A DNA stretch of 64,000 nt, from positions 14,511,388-14,575,387 of the forward strand of contig NC_068980.1 of NCBI RefSeq assembly GCF_016808095.1, in the 5' to 3' direction. The notes beneath the pieces were generated by a model. That model searched no databases and was not told the DNA's origin. It saw only the letters and a list, made by a program, of their open reading frames with translations. This DNA comes from Vigna angularis (Eukaryota > Streptophyta > Magnoliopsida > Fabales > Fabaceae). Below, one piece after another: positions 1 to 10,900 of the stretch (position 1 is the stretch's first letter; the number at the start of each line of letters is the position of its first letter). A program made the translations under genes and the position numbers.

Positions 1-12
1 TTTTTGTTAGAA

Positions 13-2783
13 ATGGTAAGAACACGAGGTGCATCTTTTAGTTCTCATGGAGAGAGTTCTCAAGGAGAGAGTTCTAGAGGAGAGAGTTCTGCACAGGGTG
101 AAGGTAGGAGACGACCTACAGCTTTGGTTCGGAGAAGACGTGCAACTTCTATTTAGGATGACTCTATAGTCGAGGACTGAGCGTTTAAGGAGGAGGCATA
201 TCAAGCTTATGAGGGTCCTATTCAGGAGGAGGCATTTGAGGCCCCTGACGATGATAATGAGGAGGAGGAACATGTGATGCATCAAGGAGGATGCATAGGA
301 GCAGATCCGTGAGTCTGGATGAAGCAATCAGCTCTGCTGCAATTGAAGAATCAATGGAATCGTGCTGGAGAATTTGTAGCAGAGAATGCTCTCTGTGTTG
401 GCTGGATTAAGTGGAATGTGTGTAGCGGATTGAAGTGATTAGATGAAGTGAAATGGAAGTTGGCTTGAGGGAATGGTAGGCTATCTCAGGCGGCTTCCAC
501 AATGGAAGAAGATAGCAATGGAAAAGCAAGCAAGCAAAGAGGACTTTCGGATGAGAGAAATTTGCAAAGTGCAGAATTCATCTTCTATATATTTCCAAAA
601 GTACAATACATGCTTAGCCCAGGAGATTATATAGCTAAATCTCAAGTCCATGCAATGCTTATGCATGTGAGGTAAGTAGATCCATAAAATACGGATCAAA
701 TGCCACCTCACCCACATGTGCAAAGTGTGATTGATTTCTAGAAGCCATATTATTCACGTGGCTTATTACATAGGCGCATAAGGAAAATTAAAATAAGCTA
801 ATACTACCCCTTAGGCTACTATGCACACCCCCCATGTGCCAAAGTCCACTTTTACCCTTCTCCATGTTTTGGCATCTTAAAAGCATCTTCTAGATCTCCA
901 ATCTTCCATCCAAAGATAGCAAAGAGGGTTTGGCCTTTGGGAGAGTACTCATCTTGTAGCTTCTTAATCATCCCTCTTGTGATAGGCCCAATGGTGCTAG
1001 GCCTTCTTGTATCAACATGTCGATGTTCCTGACATAAATGAGGAGGATAGCGGTGGATTTCCTGGAGGTCCACGTGATGTTTCATTGTTGACACACTATG
1101 TTCAACATGTTGCTTATGGTATTTCGCAGGGCCGGGTGAGTGCATAACTTAAATTTTAATTATTAAGTTTTTTTCAAATACAAATGATATTAAATATTTT
1201 TGTGTAGGATCGAGGGGATACTGAAGTTGATCTCCCATGGTAAAAAAGTTATTAAGTTAGGACTGTGCGCCGAAGGAATTCAACACATTGTGTTGAATTC
1301 CTCTTTAAGCCTCTCACATATATTTGCTATGATTACATTGATAAAGGCTTGTTGCTTGGTTTCATAGAGAGATGGCACTTTGAGACGAGTAGTTTCCATC
1401 TCCCTATAGGGGAGATGTCGATCACTCTTGACGATGTCTCCACTTTACTTCACCTCCCAGTACTGGGACAATTATGTGATTTAGAGGAGTTTGAGTTTGA
1501 GGAGGCTCATACAACCCTTGTAGACCTGCTCGGCGTTGATGGTGGCACAACTGGTGCTGAGATGGAGGATGCACGTGGTCCGAAAGTTAGACTCAACTGG
1601 CTCAGAGAGATATATGTTCAGGGACTATGCTACCAGAGCACATCTGTTGCATCTAGTAGGATGCACGATTTTTGTAAATAAAAGTGCCACTTCTATATGC
1701 GTGTCTTACCTACTATTACTTAGAGATGTACACGCGTGCGGCAGATATGCTTGGGGTGTTGCTGCACTCGCCCATTTGTATGACCAGCTCGGGGATGCGA
1801 GTCTGGCTTCCACGAAGCAGATGACTGGATATCTAACTTTTTTTCAGGTACAGACATATACCCTTAACATTTATTTGATGTACTTATTTCCATGTTCAAA
1901 GACGAAAGATATTTAATTGAATAATTGCATTTTTAGAGTTGGATATACGAGCATTTCCCTAGCATGGGAAGGAGGGAGTTGGTGTCTTCTTATGATGACA
2001 CCACACCACGTGCAGCTAGGTGGCAAAGCCCTCGGCAGAGTTCGAATCTTGCAAAGATTCGGTCGCAGTTGGATGACCTGACATATAGTGGAGTTGTATG
2101 GCACCCATATGAGGGACATCGGGGCATTCGTTCATTCTTCAACATCTATATGTATTCTGGATGGATTCGGATTGGTGACACCCTTTCCCGTCATTTGCCT
2201 GAGCGTGTGATAAGGCAGTTTGGGTTATACCAGGAGATTCCACGACCACCCACTGTCGTTGCAGATGCAGATGTAGTCACTGTTGATTATCCATGGTTGC
2301 ACTTCATGAATCACGTTATTATGAATGTGAGACAGGCATCCTACTCTTCTGAATGTGTCGATGGATACATATAGTGGTTTAGGAGGGTTTCACATCCCTA
2401 TATTATTCCTGCTCCACCTGACACGGGACCCGCTCTTGGGCCTACACAGCTCCCCGATGTTCCACAGGAGGCACAACCCCATTGTAGATCCTCTCCACCT
2501 TCACCATTTGGCGTTGTGGTATGTTATTTTTCATTTCTTATGTTATTAAATTTTCTTAACCATGTTTTTTTATTTGTTTGATATAATTATAATGCAGGCT
2601 AGATTTAGGCGAATGACGAGAATGTTACAATCGTTGATATCGTGTCGTCATGTGACCGAGGGTACTATTGCACATCAGGTGTTAGTGGACCTGCTTCAGA
2701 TTGCTAATGAGGGAATCGACGAATATTCTCCGACTAGGAAAGGACAGAGGCATGTGCGTGGTAGACGGTCGGCATCTAATTGA
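13..2783 (+). pseudogene. Plant mobile domain (PMD/MAIN-like) protein, broken
   Basis: The pieces read as a plant-mobile-domain protein of the MAIN/MAIL type, a family found both as host genes involved in silencing and meristem maintenance and as cargo of Mutator-like and gypsy elements. The N-terminal piece (13-157) begins MVRTRG and is Ser/Glu/Arg-rich. The next piece (about 1029-1140) carries GFPGGPRDVSLLTHYVQHVA. The core (1208-1680) includes ERWHFETSSFHLPIGEMSIT and LDDVSTLLHLPV. It continues in another frame from about 1620 to 1847. A GT-AG intron at 1848-1936 joins to SWIYEHF, and a second intron at 2520-2597 leads to the last exon ending RGRRSASN. Breaks seen: early stop near 157, a retroelement fragment at about 303-1026, a frameshift near 1620-1640, and a TAG at 2372-2374 where related proteins usually have Glu before WFRR. 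The conserved introns suggest it was once expressed. Tail-to-tail pairing with the transposase suggests a MULE-borne copy. Confidence 0.75.
303..1026 (-). mobile_element. LTR-retrotransposon 3' fragment inserted antisense in the PMD gene
   Basis: Read on the minus strand, 1026 to 850 encodes a basic peptide containing TRRPSTIGPITRGMIKKLQ, which resembles the linker of legume Ty3/gypsy polyproteins. It is followed by an untranslated stretch that looks like the 3' end and LTR of such an element. The block separates the acidic PMD N-terminal region (ending about 300) from the GFPGGPRD segment (from about 1029), so it is best read as an insertion. Exact ends and a target-site duplication were not resolved. 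The class assignment rests on one short peptide and is tentative. Confidence 0.4.
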
Positions 2784-3254
2784 TAGGACTTTGTATTTCA
2801 TTTTTTAACAAGTTATGACTCACGAGATTATGTGTTATTTGAGATACACTAATGTTTACCTTAAGTGTTCGTTAAATAATTTTCTTTTCCAAAATTTGGC
2901 CTTAAGTAAATTATTACATTTTGTATGTTTTACATTGTTAATGTAGCTGTACTTTTTAATTTTAACAAGTGTATGATAATGCATTTAATATTTTAGCATT
3001 GTTAATGTAGCTATACATTTTCATTTCTTAAAATTTTTTGTATTTCCTCAATATAAAATTTAGATCGCATAATTAATGTTTCCGACAATTAAACATTTAT
3101 TATTGGGGTTTATATCGAGCTCGTATTAATGGTATTAATTATGTTCCATCACAGTCAGTTGCCTGGATTTCAAAATCATTGGTTCACAAAACTTAAAATT
3201 GAATTTACACCTTAACAAAAAGTAATGGTGTATTTTTACATATCTTCATAAATA
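2784..3254. other. AT-rich spacer between the two convergent MULE-associated genes
   Basis: This stretch lies between the 3' ends of the PMD relic and the transposase relic. It is AT-rich with a few near-repeats (for example tttacattgttaatgtagct near 2930 and a similar copy near 2995). No open frame or RNA gene is visible. It probably holds both 3' untranslated regions. Confidence 0.5.
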
Positions 3255-6137
3255 TCACAAATCACCCAAGTCAACATAAGATATCGTTACGCCCATCAAC
3301 TTTGCAAATGCTTGCATCATACTAGTATAAATAGATGACCACGCTCGTGCCTTAGGATAACAGTGGGTTGAGGAGATGATATTCACCATGGGCAAAGGAC
3401 AACCTTCTTGTAACTTAACCTACCATAATACAAATTAGAATAGTTAATTGAGTCATAAGTATATTTCAAATGAAATCACAAAATAATATAATTACCTGCA
3501 CGAAATGACATCCATGAACATGTCCTATACAAATTAACTGATGTTGAGTTATATCAGAAGGTGGTGTGGAACGTAGTGGGAAGATAGTATAATTTTGAGA
3601 TGATGACATACACACTAAGATGACATTATATCGATTAGCAATTGCATAACCAATGTCTGGTAATGTCTGGTAATGACATCCACTTATTCCTCTTAGCCTG
3701 TTATGAATAAAAGAAGATGTTAGATAAAATAAATATAATAAATAAAATACATAAAACAAGAAACACTTACCGTCGACTGTGACTGTACCAACAAAGAGTT
3801 CCTCAGATCTTCTATTCTATCATACCCTCCTACTAGGCTTGCGTATTCATCATGCCATTGACTGAGTTCTTTGTACAAATCATTTCTGATAACGGGTCAT
3901 GAATCTTCTTTGAGTCCCAACGATGCAGCAATGCATCTATATCCATAGTGACCATCAGTCACAACATCAACAACATCCACAATGAAGGGGTGAGTAATAG
4001 AATGAAATTGGTCTATCATTGAAACTCTCTTTTTCTTCACTACATTTGGCTTTGATTGTAATTTACTTTCACAATTGAAGATTATATGGTTGAATGAAAG
4101 GCATCAACATACTCAAAATATGATGGATCCCGCGTAGTAGACCTTTCTCTTCGTTGAACTTTACTTTTTTTAGAAACATTTGTCTTGACTTTATGTAATG
4201 GAGGGACCATTGATGTCAATGTAGGACAAGTAATGTCAAGTAACTTCTACTTGATGGTGACTTTACCTCCAATGTCAACCTCATTGAATAGTTCTTCTAC
4301 TTGTTTCAACTCATCTTTAATGGATAACTCGGGCTCGGTTTCATTTAATTCAACATTTGAGAAATGCAATCTTCGCCACATGATATGAAATTCACCTAAA
4401 GAGATCAATCCAACATCATACCATGCTAATTCACATGCACATGGGACATCAAATGTACATCTCAATACGCACCCACACTTTGATGAGTCCAATCCTATCT
4501 GCTGAACTCTTTCTAATTCCTTAGCAATGAGATCCAATGCATAGAGACACGCCCAATAAGTTTTCGATATCTGTATCCTTTAAAAGGGTCACTCGTGAGC
4601 CACAGACTTCTTTCAAATGATGCCTTAATCTTGTTGTGTTGTAGGATAACGACGTTATGACTACTATCCCAACAAGAACACAAATCACCCATACTATTGC
4701 CCAAAACTTTCTTCAAACTCCAATGAGCATACTCAACCCTGAAATAAAAAAAAAACCCATCAACAAGTGCAAATAAATGTTTATCTACAAAAAAATAAAT
4801 AAAATAACATTACAACATACCTATTTGTGGTTGTGTTCCCTAAAATGCATTACTCTGTTAGTCCAAAACTTTACAAAGTAAGTACTGTACAGAATAATCC
4901 AAGTCTGATTCACATATTCAAAGAACAAAGGCCATGAACTGCTCGCATATTGAAAACCATTCACATACTCAACAAACAAGCTCTCATCAGCACAATCCAT
5001 CACATTTTGCCATGCATCCATCAACACATCCAAAACCTCAGTAGAATGAACTAACATTTTGCATTTAGCTTTAACATTTTTAAGGATGTGGAAATGACAT
5101 AACATCTTATATGACTCGTGGAATACATTTGAAATAACATTCATCAAGGCCAAGTCTCGGTCAGTGACAATGACTTTAGGACCAGCTTCAGATGTTAAAA
5201 ATAAACCTTTCAGCTTTTTCAAAGCCCATGTGAAATTACTCTGTCGTTCAGTAGACAAGAAAGCAAATGTTGTAGAGAATTTTAACCCTGTAGTCATCAT
5301 GCCCACAATCTCAAGCAACGGAAGTCTATATCTCAAGCAACGGAAGTCTATATATGTGGAATTCATAAAAAATACAACATTAAATGAGTTTAACAATTTC
5401 ACCGCATCAAGATGTGTCCAAAACAGGTCAGTAACAACCTCTGAATCGTCGGCACACCTACTCCAATGAATGTACTTATCCCAGTCCAACAACATCATAA
5501 GTTGTTGTAGTTCAGTTCTGGACCCTCTCAATGATCGTTTATACGTTTGCCTTGCGTTGTAGATTTGTTTAATCATTGTGATATTTTGATCATTATTTTG
5601 TTTGAGGGTTAATAAAATATTTGCAGGTGTAACTTTACTCTTTGTCATATCAACTAGTAATGATTGCTCACTCATATTTAACCTGCCAGCATAAGGATGT
5701 CCAACTAAAGTTTCAGCCAACTCATGGTTGTGATGTCCACACATCACCTTCAACACCAATCCATCCCCGTCTGAACATGGTTTACCCTTTAATCTAAACG
5801 GACACTCACATTTACGAGTGTCGTATACACTAGGCACCGGATCAGCTTTGTATTTTCGATATTTCCCTCCTCTTTCACATACAAGTATGACGAACGTTTT
5901 TCTTTCACGTACACCAGTAGTTATATCAGATTTTACTATTACCACAAAAAATCCTAAATCATAAGGCATCCCTCTTACCCAATCAATTAAGTGCTCCCGT
6001 GAACGAAATATTTCATTTGTGATAAATTTATTTGTCAAATCTTCCTCTCCAACTTTGCTAATGAATGAAGAGAAATCGGATATTAAACTAGAACCAACTT
6101 GAGAATCCATATGAAGATATTCATCCATTTTAAACAA
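3255..6137 (-). pseudogene. MULE transposase (FAR1-type zinc finger, MULE DDE, SWIM) with OTU-like tail, broken
   Basis: This was a Mutator-like transposase. Residues 1-438 (6137-4821) contain a FAR1/WRKY-GCM1-type zinc-binding region (KCECPF at 109-114, CGHHNHEL at 133-140). They also contain the MULE transposase core, with PLLEIVG at 273-279, VTDRDLALMN at 324-333 and CHFHILKNVKAKCK at 347-360. A GT-AG intron at 4739-4820 joins the core to YAHWSLKKVLG, and a SWIM zinc-binding motif (CGCVLRCTFDVPCACELA) follows at about 4430-4490. Further downstream (about 4020 to 3470) is an OTU-like cysteine-protease domain, then a closing segment ending at 3255. Damage: Asn at 259 where the family has the first catalytic Asp; one-base shifts near 4845 and 4530; stops in the OTU part; and the OTU nucleophile motif reads DGHY instead of DGNC. 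It is therefore very unlikely to be active. The OTU part could belong to the same polypeptide or a second gene; order and strand favour one gene. Confidence 0.8.
4739..4820 (-). other. Conserved 82-base intron in the MULE transposase
   Basis: On the minus strand the donor reads AG/GTATGT at 4821/4820 and the acceptor TTTCAG/GGTTGAG at 4739/4738, with an A/T-rich polypyrimidine tract before it. Joining the two sides restores a conserved family motif in frame (NRVEYAHWSLKK), which supports real splicing in the ancestor. Confidence 0.7.
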
Positions 6138-6512
6138 TAATCACCTGTAAAATTATAATAAGTCTTATTAATATAATTAATAATTAATCAAACAAATATA
6201 AAAATATTAATATAATAAAATTATATATTTCATATAATTAAACTAATAAATATTTTTTTATATAATTATAAAATTGTTAAAGAATACAAAAATCATATAT
6301 AAAAAATATATATTATACAAAAACATTAAAACAAAAAACTAATTATATATAACTTGTAAAATACAAAAAAATATAAATATAAACTAATAACAATCTTCAA
6401 AAATACATTATTAAAATACATAAAAAATATATTAAAAAATAATACATCAAAACATATAAATTACATTATTAAAATATCTCCAAAATTAATATAAAACTAT
6501 AAACTAATAAAA
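6138..6512. other. AT-rich region upstream of the transposase
   Basis: Very AT-rich DNA with no open frame. It probably represents the 5' untranslated and promoter region of the transposase on the minus strand. No specific motif could be assigned. Confidence 0.4.
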
Positions 6513-6690
6513 ATAAACTCGAAAATAAACATATAATCTTTAAACGGATGTGAGCATCCGTCAGCGAATGTCAACATTCTTTTAAGGAAAAACGAATATC
6601 GACATCAGTTTTCCCTTAAACGGATGTTGACATCCACTGACGGATGCTCACATCTGTTTAAAGATTATACGTTTATTTTTTAAGGTTTAT
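6513..6690. repeat. Near-perfect palindrome, arms of about 86 bases with almost no loop
   Basis: The left arm (about 6513-6598) and right arm (about 6605-6690) are reverse complements with scattered mismatches. For example, ggatgtgagcatccgtcag at 6546-6564 is mirrored by ctgacggatgctcacatc at 6638-6655. Each arm also holds smaller self-complementary words (ggatgtgagcatcc, ggatgttgacatcc). RNA from either strand would fold into one long hairpin. It lies at the 5' side of the transposase relic and could be a subterminal MULE structure or an independent foldback MITE. Confidence 0.8.
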
Positions 6691-7202
6691 TACGCACCGT
6701 CACGACGAATCTCTACACCTTCACCCTGCACCTTCAAGCACCACCACACCACCACCACACACCGATCTTGGCATGGCTGATCAATTGCTTCCACCACTTG
6801 CAATCTCTCACTAAGCACACTGAAAGTTCATCACACTCTCACCACAATTCTATGAACGAGAGGAAGAAGTGGAACATGAGAGGAAGAAGAACACAATGAA
6901 ACAATGAGGGACGAATGATAAAGAGGAAGAAGAGTTGTCGCTTCATACATGTAGAGAGGTTAAAAAACATTAACCCGAAAATTTTACTAAGGGTAAAATA
7001 GGAATGAGAAAATAAAGAGAGGGATAAAACAGGAATGGGGTGGTGGAGGGAGCAAGGGGTGGTGGTGGAGGGAACAACACCCCTCAAAACTTGAGTAAGC
7101 CCAATTTTACATTTGTGGGCCATGACCAAGCTCAAGCCCATGTAACATGTGAATAAACAGGTGGAAAAAGAAAGACTGATTCTTCCTGCACCACCATAAT
7201 TT
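6691..7202. other. Gene-free stretch with ACC-rich and purine-rich blocks
   Basis: The stretch contains an ACC/CACC-rich block at about 6715-6760 and a GA/GGTGG-rich block at about 6880-7080. Open frames here are low-complexity and show no family resemblance. Nothing else is supported. Confidence 0.4.
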
Positions 7203-7715
7203 CTTTTCTGCACTCCCGTATAAGAAAACTTCCTATTTTGATCCTTTTGATTATATAATTTGAAAAAAAAAATTCTCGATTAATCTGGAAGCTTTATGTG
7301 CCAGAAATTAAAAATAACTTCTGGATTTACAATCCTGAAGTCGTTTCTTTTTTAAAAAATTAGTTTCGAACCGCTGCATACACACGAGTCTTTTTTCCTT
7401 TTTTATGTTTATTATATTATTTTATTAAATTATAACATTATTAATAAATTATTTTTATTTATTTTAAACAAATTAGCAATTTAAAAATTGTTTATTTTGA
7501 AAGTTAAAAATAAATTTTGGATTATACAATTTAAAATTCATCTTAAAAAGATTAACCACTTGATTATATAATTAAGAAATTATTTAGTTTTCAAATTATA
7601 CAAATCAAAAGTTTTTTTTATGAGAAAAATGACTTTTCGATTAGATAGTTTTAAAATCATTTACATAATTTGAAAGAAAAAAAAAGACTTGTACAATTCA
7701 AAAAAGACATATTCT

Positions 7716-7764
<49 letters not shown>

Positions 7765-7846
7765 TAGAATGTATTTTTAAATTTAAAAATACTTTTCAAA
7801 ATATATAATTCTGTTTATGAATTTACTGGGAGTGCATGAAAAAAAA
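7203..7846. mobile_element. Possible MITE-like element bounded by a short inverted repeat
   Basis: A short inverted repeat, ttctgcactcccgta at about 7205 and tactgggagtgcatg at about 7826, brackets roughly 640 bases of AT-rich, gene-free DNA. The match is only about 13 bases and no target-site duplication was found, so this is tentative. Confidence 0.25.
7719..7762. repeat. (AT)n microsatellite
   Basis: An uninterrupted run of about 22 AT dinucleotides. Confidence 0.98.
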
Positions 7847-8850
7847 AACAGTCCGGTTAAATTCTATATTAAATGAGTTATGTTTTTTAGTTTTGATTGA
7901 AATCTTATATGGGTCATTTTGACCAAATTACGTGTTTAATCATTTGTAGTTTACAATGATTATAATCATTAGTGGTATTAATTACTCTAACTTATTATAT
8001 CGTTTAACTTTATGAATTAAATAAACAAATATTTTAAATCACTTTTGATTATAAAAAATAACAAAGTGTTTTTATGAAAACAGATAATAACTCTCTTAGA
8101 GAGGATATCTTTGCAATACAAAGTATATTTGAAAAACTTGTGTTTTTTTTCAAAGAAAGCTTACATGTCGCAAACGTAAGAGAAATTAACCGCATAAGAA
8201 TATGCAATAATGATTCTTCTTTAAATCCTTGTATTCTTCTCTTCATATGGTCTTCTTTATATAGGCTTCTTCGAAAAAGATTTATTACTCGACATTGACT
8301 TTCACATAGGTGTGTAACCTTTTAGTACGAGGTCAAATGTTATGTTGCTTTTTCATAGGCAACTGTGTTGCTTGTACGGATACGTCAAATAGAAGACATT
8401 GAACAAGCATTCCCATAATGTTTTCCTATCTCTTAATGTTCTTTTAAACCAATGCAAAACTTTTGAATAAAGCTTTGTCCTTTGTAGATCTACACAGATA
8501 AAGAGAAAACAACACAACAAGCAAGAAAGTAATATTTGAACATGTATTTAAACGTTAGGTGTTCATTAGTGATTAGCTTGATATTTGTACTATATAACGT
8601 TTATGCGAATTTTGTTTAGAGTAACGTACACGTTTAGGATTTGTTTACACATGTATAGCGTTTAATGTGTTATCCTAGATTATTCATTTTTAATAGATCC
8701 TATTTCATTAGGTACTATTGTTAAACATCTAAATAAAAGTTGCTAGACGATCTTGTCTTAGCAATCTCTTTGATTAATAAATTTTTTTATACTATTCACT
8801 TAGCTTTTTGTACTACATTTGATTAGAAAATTGAGTTTAATTGTTCAATT
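7847..8850. other. Gene-free AT-rich stretch
   Basis: No open frame with family resemblance, no tRNA-like fold and no obvious repeat. Short open frames on both strands near 8049-8298 overlap antisense and look accidental. Confidence 0.5.
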
Positions 8851-10270
8851 TTCCTTAGTTTTGATATTTGGGCTTAATCTGACCAGTAATTCTTATTTTA
8901 ACTAATTTGAATTATCTGAGACTAATTATTTCCATTATTAATTGTAGGGAATTATTTGTAATATTACTTTGGGACATCAAGAGAGTTGCTACGTCATTCT
9001 TCACTTGCTACATCAGAATTTTCATTTAAATTAAATTGTCAATTCATTTTTAGGAGTTTTTTTTGACAAATTTAACTTTTTGGGCCGTTTTGGGTCATTT
9101 TTGGAGAGACCCATTAGTGGCTTGACCTAGGTTTTAGTGCCCAAAGGGAGGCAGACCTCACTACTCTCCCAAATTCTCTCATTTATGTTTTTGGCTTGTT
9201 CTTGGAAAGATGAAAGCTCTCCAAGTTTAGGTTCATCTTCTATTTTCATTTCCTATTTCTTCTTTATTGTATTGAACTCAAATTTTGAATTAATTGTATT
9301 CTCCATTTTCGTCTATGCCTCTACACTTCCATTGCTCATTTTAAAGTTCGTTTTCCATTTTGTTCCAACACTCATTTTCGTTTCTGCACTTTGGTTTGTC
9401 CTCCAATTCATTTTCCGAGTCTAATTGCTGTGTTTAATTTCGTGTTTTGCTGAATTCCAACATTGGGTATCATTTTCATTTTAGGATTAGGGGTTTTTCG
9501 TTTCTAGGTTTTTATTTCTGCAATGGGTTCGTTTTGTAATGTTCCAATTTTGTTTTGAATCTATTTCGAATTTGTTTCAGTTGCGTTTTTATTGTTCCAG
9601 TTTCGTTTGTGCATTTGAAGTTCGTGTTTCAAGTTGTTGTTTGTTTTCCCTTGTTGTTCCAGTTCCGTGTTTGCATTTTAATGCTTGGTTCTGTTTTGAA
9701 TTCATGTTAATGGAAGTTTAAATGATTTGGTTTGTCACTAGCAATGTTGCAGCATTTTCCTTGAGATTTTTTGGTATTAAATGTAAATCTGTTGCATTTT
9801 ACCTTGCATTTCATTGAATTTGTTGTGCATTGGAGATTAGAACACGCTTAGTGGTCTAATTTGGGTTAATTATCACTTAGTTAATTAATCTATTCGGTAT
9901 AGGATTGATTAAATGTGTGCAATTCATTTGCTTAATTCGATTTTAGGAAAACTTAATTAATCTTTGCTTAGTTGATTGATTGGTGTTGGAATAGGGTAAG
10001 AGCAGTGATTAATTGATTGTTAATCGATGATTGGAAGTGTTGTAACTGAGCTAATGAACAAACTGTCTTTAATCAGTGTTTAATTTGAGTTTTAATCAAT
10101 GCCTTTCTTTTAACAAAACCACCTTGAAAACTCCCCCTACCAAGTGTTTGACGTGTTGCTTGAACTAATATTTAGTCCTTGAGAGACCACCTAGGGGTCA
10201 TTCTCCTAGTATATACTGCATTTAATTTCTCATTAATTTGATTCAAGTACGACCTCGATCACTCTTCCTT
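8851..10270 (+). other. Possible LTR/leader of a large retroelement
   Basis: This long T-rich region has the flavour of an untranslated leader or LTR of a plant retroelement: polypyrimidine runs, no coding potential, many GTTTC/TTCCAG words at 9230-9720, and a CCCCCTACCAAGTG phrase near 10132. No matching second copy, primer-binding site or polyprotein is in the window, so class and ends are unknown. It could equally be an unrelated spacer. Confidence 0.25.
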
Positions 10271-10900
10271 TTTTATGTTTAACAAACCTTTATGCAAGAA
10301 CCAAATAAATATTAGAGAATATCAACGAGATAAGATAAATATTGATTAGAGCATTATATGACTTCTATCATGCTACTCATTTAGCTATTATATTAGGCCA
10401 TAAACATATAAGAATTGATCAGTGCAACTATAGGAATATTGATAAGAGCAAATTTTAGAAAAAATAATCTTGTCATACTAGTCATTTATCTAGTTGTTTG
10501 ATTTATCAGAGCATAGGAGAATAGAACAACTTTATCATGCTAATCAATTAATTATGATTTTGTATATTCAGAGTAATTATTCATACCATCACATTTATCT
10601 AGTTGTTTATAACAAAGTACATAGACATGCTCATCAGAGTGCATATAATGTATCAAAGCATATAAATTTAGTATAAGAAATTGAGATAATGTATCAGAGC
10701 ATATAAATAATAGATAATATGAGTATGTATGAATGATATATGAGTTTCCATAAGTCATAAATCATTGTTAGGAGCACATGTAAGTAAATGAATGTTTGAG
10801 AGTATAAATGCATTATATCAAAGCAAAATATCATAATAACCATTATAATATTAGAGCATGTAAGAATCATGTGAAATTGATGTAAATGTGCATGGTTTCT
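10271..10900. repeat. Degenerate short-unit repeats
   Basis: Diverged copies of a phrase like tcat-ct-atcatttatctag recur (about 10370, 10470, 10535, 10580). The 16-mer atttatctagttgttt occurs at about 10485 and again near 10590. Variants of atcagagcata recur between. These suggest an old, drifted tandem array. No gene is visible. Confidence 0.4.

Noticed and set aside
3466..3759. Separate small gene on the minus strand
   Set aside because: Its text fits the C-terminal part of the OTU-like domain of the adjacent transposase relic, so it was merged there.
9137..9721. Two Phe-rich open frames that could look like membrane proteins
   Set aside because: T-rich untranslated-looking DNA gives Phe/Val-rich frames by chance; no domain or start context.
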